The notes under the pieces are model-generated. The model was not told where the DNA came from. It did no database searches and saw only the letters and a list, made by a program, of their open reading frames with translations. A stretch of 64,000 nt of DNA from Pseudomonas vancouverensis (GTDB lineage: Bacteria; Pseudomonadota; Gammaproteobacteria; Pseudomonadales; Pseudomonadaceae). Position 1 is the stretch's first letter, and each line of letters starts with the position of its first letter. The stretch is from contig NZ_RRZK01000019.1 of NCBI RefSeq assembly GCF_004348895.1, forward strand, positions 124,001 to 188,000. The letters run 5' to 3'. The translations under genes and the position numbers were made by a program. This document shows, piece by piece, positions 58,053 through 64,000 of the stretch.

Positions 58053-59012
58053 ATGCGCAAGGGACTGTTTATCGGTATTAATCACTACGAACATATCACC
58101 CCGTTAAGCGGTTGCAGCAACGACGCCATGGCCATGGCATCCGTGCTGAAAACCGACGCCAATGGCGATCCCAACTTCAAGAACCTGGTGCTGACTTCTG
58201 CTGAGGACTATCTGAGTCGGGAAAGACTCGAAGATCAGATACGCGATCTGTTTTCCGGAGATTGCAACGTGGCGCTGTTGTACTTCGCCGGTCATGGCAG
58301 CTTTGACAGCGATACCGACGAAGGCATGCTGGTCCCGCAGGACTACAGGACAGCCAAGGATGGCATCCGCATCAGCGATATCCTGAACTGGGCGACCAAA
58401 GCGACGAAGATCAAGAACAAGGTGATCATTCTCGACTGCTGCCAGAGCGGCTCCGCGGGGGAAGTGCGTGCGCTGCGCAGCGAAAGCAGCGTGGTTGGCG
58501 AGGGCCTGACCATTCTCACGGCGTGCAAAAAGGAACAACCGGCGATGGAAGGCGCCGGACACGGTGTCTTTACAGGATTGCTGCTTCAGGCGCTGCATGG
58601 CGGTGCAGCGAATATCCTCGGCAAAATCACCCCGGGCAGCCTTTACTCGTTCGTCGACAATGCCCTCGACGCCTGGGAACAACGCCCGGTGTTCAAGACC
58701 AATGTCTCGCAATTCATTTCGCTGCGCGAAGTCTCGCCACTGATTCCCAAGGAAATATTGCGCAAACTGCCCGAGTGGTTTGCCGAAGCAGAATCGATCT
58801 ACCCCCTCGCCCCGAGCTTCGAGCCCACCGAACCAGACTTTAACCCGGAACAGGGCGAAGTCTTCGCTCAACTGCAAAAGTGCAACCGCCATAGCCTGGT
58901 CGAACCGGTGGACGCCGAGCACATGTACTACGCCGCCATCCAGTCCAGCGGCTGCCGCCTCACCGCCCTCGGTGCCTACTACCGCGAACTCGCGATCAAG
59001 GGACATTTCTGA
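58053..59012 (+). CDS. Caspase-like (peptidase C14) protein
   Basis: A 319-residue protein with an N-terminal caspase-fold protease domain. The His of the dyad is His81 in LLYFAGHGS, and the Cys is Cys130 in IILDCCQSG; the opening strand KGLFIGINHYEHITPLSGCSNDA is typical. Residues about 225-319 form a conserved-looking C-terminal region (LPEWFAEAESIYPLAPSFEP) that I cannot assign. No signal or membrane segment, so it is cytoplasmic. In TIR-caspase defence systems the protease is switched on by the TIR-made nucleotide and degrades cell proteins; by analogy that is its likely role. Its ATG is 2 bases after the first TIR gene, and its stop overlaps the second (TGATG). Confidence 0.9.
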   Translation: MRKGLFIGINHYEHITPLSGCSNDAMAMASVLKTDANGDPNFKNLVLTSAEDYLSRERLEDQIRDLFSGDCNVALLYFAGHGSFDSDTDEGMLVPQDYRTAKDGIRISDILNWATKATKIKNKVIILDCCQSGSAGEVRALRSESSVVGEGLTILTACKKEQPAMEGAGHGVFTGLLLQALHGGAANILGKITPGSLYSFVDNALDAWEQRPVFKTNVSQFISLREVSPLIPKEILRKLPEWFAEAESIYPLAPSFEPTEPDFNPEQGEVFAQLQKCNRHSLVEPVDAEHMYYAAIQSSGCRLTALGAYYRELAIKGHF

Positions 59013-59503
59013 TGCCAGTGTTTATCAGCTACCGCCACATGGACCGCGCCCACGCGATCCACATCAACACGCGCCTGATGCAGGCCAACATCCGGACCTA
59101 CCTCGACGTACTGGACCCCGAATCCCAGACCACTGAAGACATCACCGGGGTGATCACCCGCAACATCAGTGAATGCACGCACCTGCTGGCGGTGGTGTCG
59201 GAAAGAACCGCGCAGTCCTGGTGGGTGCCGTTCGAAATCGGCGAGGCGACCATCACCCACCGACGCATCTGCTCGTTCAAGACGGGCCCGACAGAACTGC
59301 CGCTGTACCTCGACAAATGGCCGAAGCTCAGCAGCGATCGGGATATCGAGTTCTTCATTGACGCTTATCGCAATGAAGTTACCCACAAGCGTTCGATGTC
59401 ACTGGAGTCCATACACGGCAGCGAATCAGCCCGCAGCTACAACAGAAGCAACGCCGATCACTTCCACGCCGACCTCAAGGCTCGAGTCCTGCGCGGCTTT
59501 TGA
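59012..59503 (+). CDS. TIR domain protein, third gene of the defence-like operon
   Basis: A 163-residue protein. The TIR domain opens with PVFISYRHMDRAHAIHINTR (2-21), has IRTYLDVLDP (27-36), the box ITRNISECTHLLAVVSERT (48-66), and SWWVPFEIGEATI (69-81) with Glu75 as the candidate catalytic residue. About 45 residues at the C-terminus (from DAYRNEVTHKRSMSLESIHG) seem extra to the domain. It is a different TIR type from the first gene. It overlaps the caspase gene by 1 base. It may be a second sensor or NAD+ cyclase. A bidirectional terminator follows. Confidence 0.85.
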   Translation: MPVFISYRHMDRAHAIHINTRLMQANIRTYLDVLDPESQTTEDITGVITRNISECTHLLAVVSERTAQSWWVPFEIGEATITHRRICSFKTGPTELPLYLDKWPKLSSDRDIEFFIDAYRNEVTHKRSMSLESIHGSESARSYNRSNADHFHADLKARVLRGF

Positions 59504-59517
59504 CGTAAAGGACGCCA

Positions 59518-59552
59518 ACAAAAAAGCCGACATCGCTGTCGGCTTTTTGTTG
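59518..59552. terminator. Bidirectional terminator between the TIR operon and motB
   Basis: AACAAAAAAGCCGACA and TGTCGGCTTTTTGTT form a long stem over a short loop; T runs occur on both strands. It serves the plus-strand TIR operon and the convergent motB. Confidence 0.92.
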
Positions 59553-59554
59553 GG

Positions 59555-60616
59555 TCACTGCTTCGGCGTCTCAGCCGCTTTGGCCGGCTCGCCCGGTTTG
59601 GGTACCGGGTCGTCGAACAGGTTCAGCCGCTCGCGCAACTCGTGGGCCGGCAAGGGTTCCTTGTCCGCCGGTAACGCATTCGGATCGACCGGCACAGCGG
59701 GTGCTCCTGGCGTTGCGGCCGGTGCAGCCGAACCTTGCGGCGCTTCGGTTGCAGGTGCCGGTTCCGCCCCTTGCGAGCCTTCGATGGCGCGCTGGGCTTT
59801 CTTGGTCAGGACCACGATATCGATACGACGGTTGACCGGGTTGAACGGATGCTCGCGGTCAAACAGTGCGGACGAGGCATAACCGACCACCCGCGCCACC
59901 TGCGCATCCGGATAGCTGCCGGCCACCAGCGCACGCCGTGCGGCGTTGGCCCGGTTGGCCGAAAGCTCCCAGTTACCGAAGTCACCGGTGCCGGTGTACG
60001 GCTTGGCGTCGGTATGGCCGCTGATGCTGATCTTGTTCGGCACCGCTTTGATGGTGTCGGCCATGGCCAGCAGGATGTCCTCGAAATACGGCTTCAGACG
60101 CGCACTGCCGGAATCGAACATCGGCCGGTTCTCCGCGTCCATGATCTGGATGCGCAGGCCGTCCGGAGTGATTTCAAACGAAATCTGATCCTTGAATTTC
60201 TGCAGTTGCGGGTTCTCTTCAACCTTGTTTTGCAGCTCTTGCAGCAACAGTTCAAGACGTTCTTTCTCGACCTGCTCGGCCATACCTTCGACTTGATCGG
60301 TATCGACGGTCACTTTGTCCGGCTGTGGCTGCGACTTCACCTCGGGGTTGAGGGTGTTTTCCGGCGCCAGGGTCGGCGTACCGCCCAGATCGATGATGTA
60401 GGGCGTACCGCTTTCGGAAAAGCCGATCGGGTCCTTGAAGTAGCCGGCGATGGCGATCTTCTGTTCCGGCGTGGCGGTGGACAGCAGCCACAACACAAGA
60501 AAGAACGCCATCATCGCCGTGGCGAAGTCGGCGAAGGCGATTTTCCAGGCGCCCCCGTGATGCCCGCCGGCGATGCGCTTGACGCGCTTGATGATTATCG
60601 GCTGGTTATTTTCCAT
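59555..60616 (-). CDS. motB: Flagellar motor stator protein MotB
   Basis: A 353-residue stator subunit. The N-terminus is cytoplasmic and basic (IIIKRVKRIAGGHHGGAWKI), then one membrane helix (FADFATAMMAFFLVLWLLST) carries the proton-binding aspartate. The periplasmic part has a plug-linker and an OmpA/MotB peptidoglycan-binding domain (ISISGHTDAKPYTG, NWELSANRANAARR). A Pro/Ala-rich C-terminal tail of about 75 residues follows. It is downstream of motA, separated by 162 bases holding a palindrome. PaeMotAB-type H+ stator by homology. Confidence 0.96.
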   Translation of the reverse strand: MENNQPIIIKRVKRIAGGHHGGAWKIAFADFATAMMAFFLVLWLLSTATPEQKIAIAGYFKDPIGFSESGTPYIIDLGGTPTLAPENTLNPEVKSQPQPDKVTVDTDQVEGMAEQVEKERLELLLQELQNKVEENPQLQKFKDQISFEITPDGLRIQIMDAENRPMFDSGSARLKPYFEDILLAMADTIKAVPNKISISGHTDAKPYTGTGDFGNWELSANRANAARRALVAGSYPDAQVARVVGYASSALFDREHPFNPVNRRIDIVVLTKKAQRAIEGSQGAEPAPATEAPQGSAAPAATPGAPAVPVDPNALPADKEPLPAHELRERLNLFDDPVPKPGEPAKAAETPKQ

Positions 60617-60635
60617 TGAGAGTGCTCTGTCTCAC

Positions 60636-60765
60636 AAATACTGTTCCTTTTTGACGGTGCCTGTTGTCGCCATACTGCGTTGCCGCTCCTCGCCATAGCG
60701 CGCTATGACTCGTCGCGGCGCCTTGTCCGGCAACAGCAGTCACTCGCCAAAAAAGGAACGTATTT
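60636..60765. repeat. 130-bp imperfect palindrome between motA and motB
   Basis: The outer arms, 60636-60671 (AAATACTGTTCCTTTTTGAC...) and 60729-60765 (...AAAAAAGGAACGTATTT), pair over about 36 bases with a few mismatches. The centre is the perfect palindrome ATAGCGCGCTAT at 60695-60706, with less perfect inner arms. It may be a dispersed element of pseudomonads, but it is longer and different from the REP core. Confidence 0.75.
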
Positions 60766-60778
60766 GCGAAACAAAGCA

Positions 60779-61630
60779 CTATCGACCACGAACCGCTTGT
60801 TCCAGCTCGGCGAAGCTTGGACGGTGCGCCGGGTACAGCACCTTGCGCCCGAACTCCACGGCCAGCGATGGCGGCATGCCGGAAGCCGAAGCCACCAGCG
60901 AAGCCTTGATGGCTTCATAAACGTTCAACTCTTCCTTGGCATCGTGAGCCAGGGAATGGGCCAACGGGCCGAAGAATCCGTAAGCCGCGAGAATACCGAA
61001 GAAGGTACCGACCAGTGCCGCACCCACATGCAGGCCGATGGACTTCTGGTCGCCTTCACCCAGGGAGGCCATGGTCACCACGATACCCAATACCGCCGCG
61101 ACAATACCGAAGCCGGGCATGGCGTCGGCGATGCCGTTGACCGCATGGGATGGGTGTTCCAGGTCTTCCTTGAGACTGTACAGCTCCATGTCGAACAGGC
61201 CTTCCAGCTCATGGGGAGCCATGTTGCCGGAGGACATGATGCGCAGGTAGTCGCAGATGAATGCGGTCATGCGCTCATCTTTCAGGACGGTCGGGTATTT
61301 CGCGAAGATCGGGCTCGCGGCGGCATCTTCGATATCGCCTTCAATGGCCATCATGCCTTCGCGACGGCTCTTGTTGAGGATCTCGTAGATCAGGCCCAGC
61401 ACTTCCAGGTAGAAGGCGTGGCTGAAGCGCGAGCTGAACATGCTCAAGGATTTCTTGAGCACGTGCATAGTCATGTAGCCGGGGTTGGCCTGCAGGAAAG
61501 CACCCAGTGCCGCACCACCGATGATCATCACCTCGAAAGGCTGGATCAGGGCGGCAATCTTGCCGTGGGAGAGCACGTATCCGCCGAGCACGCTCGCGAA
61601 TACGACGATGATGCCGATAATTTTAGCCAT
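60779..61630 (-). CDS. motA: Flagellar motor stator protein MotA
   Basis: A 283-residue stator subunit with four membrane helices (the first is IIGIIVVFASVLGGYVLSHG) and a large cytoplasmic loop between helices 2 and 3 that drives rotor torque. The final helices contain FGIVAAVLGIVVTMASL and FFGILAAYGFFGPLAHSL. The frame extends 26 codons further, but MAKIIGII is the standard start; no strong ribosome site is seen before it. It is the first gene of the mot pair, divergent from the HDOD gene. Confidence 0.97.
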   Translation of the reverse strand: MAKIIGIIVVFASVLGGYVLSHGKIAALIQPFEVMIIGGAALGAFLQANPGYMTMHVLKKSLSMFSSRFSHAFYLEVLGLIYEILNKSRREGMMAIEGDIEDAAASPIFAKYPTVLKDERMTAFICDYLRIMSSGNMAPHELEGLFDMELYSLKEDLEHPSHAVNGIADAMPGFGIVAAVLGIVVTMASLGEGDQKSIGLHVGAALVGTFFGILAAYGFFGPLAHSLAHDAKEELNVYEAIKASLVASASGMPPSLAVEFGRKVLYPAHRPSFAELEQAVRGR

Positions 61631-61796
61631 AGGTAGGAAAGTACTTACTGAGTCGGGTTCAAGGTCATATTCGGAAGTTAAAAAATCTCTTCTTCTACTT
61701 ATCGGCAAAACTGCGCCAGACTATAGCCAGTTCAGGCGAAAAGCTAATTTGACCCCATCCGGGCACAGGTAATGTTGACAATGATCGCCTCCCACC

Positions 61797-63335
61797 ATGG
61801 TTAACGAAACGAACGTCCCAACACCAAAACCCTCAACACTCGAAGGCTGGGTCAAGCTTCTCGATGGCGTGCGCCTGCCCGTTCCGCAGGCCAGCCACGA
61901 CCGGGTCTGCAAGGCCATCCGCGATAATCGCAGCTCATTGCGCGACATCGCCGAGCTGATGCAAGGCAGCCCAGCGCTTGCTTTGAGCGTTATCCGTGAA
62001 GCCAATCGGCACAGCCATGCCGGCATGACCGAGCCTGCGGAAAACCTCGAGGTGGCGATCAATCGCCTTGGTTTGAAGCGCACCGAAGAACTGCTCGCAC
62101 GCCTGCCGGCCGAACCTGAGGCCGAGATTCCCAAGGCTTTGCGCCAGCTGCAGTTGATCAGTCAGCACGCCACGCAGCAGGCCAACGGTTTTTTTGCCAG
62201 CCGCCTGGCGCGGCTGTGGCAGGACATCCATTGGGGCAGCCTGTTGTTTTTGTCGCCGTTGTGGCCGCTGGCCCTAACCCATCCGAAGCTGCTCGAAGAG
62301 TGGGAGCTGCGGGTCATCCACAAAGGCGAGTCGGCACGCAAAGTCGAGAAACAACTGTTCGGCGTACGCCTGCTGGAGATCGGCCAGGCGCTGGTGGATA
62401 TCTGGCGTCTGCCGATCTGGGTGCAGCAGGGTTATCGATTGCTGCTCACTGAACAGCGGGAACTGGTGAAAGTTCTGCGCATTGCCCGTGACAGCGAACA
62501 CCCGTTGCGTCAGCAGAACCGCCTGGATGACGACCCGGACCTGCGTCGCTGGCTCAATCAGCCGGCCAACACCGTGTTGCTGGCCAATGGCCTTGCGCTG
62601 TCGGCGCAACAGGCCTGGGACAGCCCGCACAGCCAGCGCTGGCAGTACCTGACCAGTCTTTACCTGCAAATTCCGATGGAAGAAGTGCAGCAACAACTGC
62701 ATCAGCAAGCGGCCAACAGCGCTCGCCATCACGCTATGTCCGACCTCTGGCACCCCGCCGAATCACTGATCTGGCCGTGGGGCATGAACCGTATCCACGC
62801 AGGGTTATTGCCAGCGGCGGCGCCCAGTGCAGAAGAGCTGGCGAAGTGGCGCAAGCAATGCGCCGAGCTACTCGTCGAGCCAAGTCGGTTCACCAATGCC
62901 ATGCACCTGACCATCGCCGCCCGCGACGCGCTGGTGGCGTGTGGCATGCGTCGGGTGATGATCCTGATGGCCGATCGCACCCATGCCAATCTGCGGGTAC
63001 ACCAGACCGCCGGGTTGCCGAAGGAAGCGGCCGGACTGAATTTCGTGGTCAGTCAGAGCACGGTGTTACAGCGCCTGCTGGCCCAACAGGCGCAGGTACG
63101 TTTGACCCCGAGCAACAACGCGCAGTTTTCCGCGCTGCTGCCCAACAGCCTGCGCTCGCAGTTCAACGGCGAACACCTGCTGCTGCGTTCACTGGTCAAC
63201 AATGGTCGGGTGATCATGATTGTCGTGGCCGATCAGGGCGGCAGCCAGTTTTCGGAGATCACCGTGCAAGCCTTCGGTAAAACCGCGCAGTGCATCGAAA
63301 AGGCCTTGCACAGCTTTAGCACCCGAGGCCAATGA
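61797..63335 (+). CDS. HDOD domain-containing protein
   Basis: A 512-residue protein with an HDOD (HD-like) domain in the N-terminal half: the motifs LPVPQASHDRVCKAIRD, RDIAELMQGSPALALSVIREA and LEVAINRLGLKRTEELLARL are characteristic. Residues from about 320 on form a poorly defined, GAF-like region. HDOD proteins lack the metal-binding HD residues and serve in signalling or motility control. It lies beside motA, divergent, and is found at the same place in P. aeruginosa, so a link with motility is plausible but unproved. Confidence 0.85.
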   Translation: MVNETNVPTPKPSTLEGWVKLLDGVRLPVPQASHDRVCKAIRDNRSSLRDIAELMQGSPALALSVIREANRHSHAGMTEPAENLEVAINRLGLKRTEELLARLPAEPEAEIPKALRQLQLISQHATQQANGFFASRLARLWQDIHWGSLLFLSPLWPLALTHPKLLEEWELRVIHKGESARKVEKQLFGVRLLEIGQALVDIWRLPIWVQQGYRLLLTEQRELVKVLRIARDSEHPLRQQNRLDDDPDLRRWLNQPANTVLLANGLALSAQQAWDSPHSQRWQYLTSLYLQIPMEEVQQQLHQQAANSARHHAMSDLWHPAESLIWPWGMNRIHAGLLPAAAPSAEELAKWRKQCAELLVEPSRFTNAMHLTIAARDALVACGMRRVMILMADRTHANLRVHQTAGLPKEAAGLNFVVSQSTVLQRLLAQQAQVRLTPSNNAQFSALLPNSLRSQFNGEHLLLRSLVNNGRVIMIVVADQGGSQFSEITVQAFGKTAQCIEKALHSFSTRGQ

Positions 63336-63377
63336 CCCTGCGCTACAATCCTCCCTTTTGTGCCCTGGAGACCTCAC

Positions 63378-64000
63378 ATGTCTGACTTCTCTGGCTTGCC
63401 GCTGGTGATCGAGCCGAGCGACTTGCTCCCTCGCCTCGACGCCCGCGATCTGATTCTGGTCGATCTGACCAGCAGCGTCCGCTATGCCGAAGGGCATATT
63501 CCCGGCGCGCGTTTTGTCGACCCCAAGCGCACGCAGCTGGGCCAGCCACCGGCGCCGGGCCTGATGCCGCCGCAAGCGGCGCTTGAGGCGCTGTTCGGTG
63601 AACTGGGCCACAACAAGGACGCGGTCTACGTGGTCTATGACGACGAAGGCGGCGGCTGGGCCGGGCGCTTCATCTGGTTGCTGGACGTGATCGGCCATAC
63701 GAAGTACCACTACGTCGATGGCGGCCTGCTGTCTTGGCTGGCCGAAGGCTTGCCGGTTTCGACCGAGGTGCCTGCTTCGGCTGGCGGCCCGGTCAGCCTG
63801 ACCTTTCACGAAGAACCCACGGCCACCCGCGAATACCTGCAAAGCCGCCTCGGCGCCGCCGACCTGGCGATCTGGGATGCACGCGGACCGCTGGAATATT
63901 CGGGCGAAAAAGTCCTCGCAGCCAAGGGTGGGCACATCCCCGGCGCGGTGAATTTCGAATGGACGGCCGGCATGGATCAGGCGCGCCAGTTGCGCATCCG
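63378..64000 (+). CDS. rhdA: Thiosulfate sulfurtransferase (rhodanese), N-terminal part (cut by window end)
   Basis: The frame is open to the last base and gives 207 residues, of about 270 in the full protein. The first rhodanese domain begins LPLVIEPSDLLPRLDARDLI and contains SVRYAEGHIPGARFVD; the second begins TATREYLQSRLGAADLAIWD, with GGHIPGAVNFEWT at the end of the window. The active-site cysteine of the second domain lies outside. It moves sulfane sulfur from thiosulfate to acceptors such as cyanide, a detoxification function in pseudomonads. GGAG precedes the ATG by 9 bases. Confidence 0.94.
   Translation, partial: MSDFSGLPLVIEPSDLLPRLDARDLILVDLTSSVRYAEGHIPGARFVDPKRTQLGQPPAPGLMPPQAALEALFGELGHNKDAVYVVYDDEGGGWAGRFIWLLDVIGHTKYHYVDGGLLSWLAEGLPVSTEVPASAGGPVSLTFHEEPTATREYLQSRLGAADLAIWDARGPLEYSGEKVLAAKGGHIPGAVNFEWTAGMDQARQLRI

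Overview
The window looks like a chromosome segment of a fluorescent pseudomonad (Pseudomonas fluorescens group). This rests on recognisable gene families and gene orders (bra transport operon, amaA/amaB lysine-pipecolate genes, azurin, mutL-miaA-hfq-hflX-hflKC, orn-rsgA-motAB-rhdA) and on many copies of the pseudomonad REP sequence built on GTGGGAGCGAGCTTGCTCGCGA. No search could be run, so names come from motifs, lengths and synteny read by eye. The first and last genes (ureG and rhdA) are cut by the window edges.

Layout. 1-4.2 kb: end of a urease cluster (ureG, ureJ/hupE), an AGE-family sugar epimerase/isomerase, a cation-diffusion-facilitator transporter and a short-chain dehydrogenase. 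4.2-4.9 kb: a non-coding stretch holding a cluster of same-strand DnaA-box-like sequences. 4.9-10.1 kb: the branched-chain amino acid ABC transporter (braG, braF, braE, braD, braC). 10.4-14.5 kb: L-pipecolate oxidase, piperideine-6-carboxylate dehydrogenase and a divergent LysR regulator. 14.6-18.4 kb: NAD salvage (pncB-nadE), azurin with an ANR-like site, a LOG-family nucleotide hydrolase and two very small genes. 18.6-25.3 kb: a transglutaminase / ATP-grasp-alpha-E / DUF2126 cluster predicted to make or crosslink a peptide of unknown nature. 25.6-35.5 kb: ygiQ-type radical SAM gene, dnaB, the rplI-DUF2232-rpsR-rpsF ribosomal operon, rlmB and rnr. 35.6-36.1 kb: two tandem tRNA-Leu(CAG) genes, each with its own promoter and terminator. 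36.2-38.8 kb: a ferric-iron ABC importer lacking its ATPase gene. 38.9-55.6 kb: a chemoreceptor, purA, hisZ, hflC-hflK-hflX-hfq-miaA-mutL-amiB-tsaE-nnr, then queG and a TRIC-like channel. 55.8-64 kb: orn, rsgA, a three-gene TIR-caspase-TIR cassette, motB, motA, an HDOD protein and rhdA.

The most interesting locus is the TIR-caspase-TIR operon at 57643-59503. Its genes are nearly overlapping, the caspase-like protein keeps the His/Cys dyad, and both TIR proteins keep a candidate catalytic glutamate. It sits between rsgA and motB, which are adjacent in P. aeruginosa, so it looks like a small antiphage-defence insertion in housekeeping DNA. It resembles the TIR-caspase systems described as type IV Thoeris, but has two unlike TIR proteins flanking the protease. 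Other points worth a second look are the phased DnaA-box cluster, a 130-bp palindrome between motA and motB, the ATP-grasp/transglutaminase cluster, the duplicated tRNA unit, and a 29-codon gene next to azurin.
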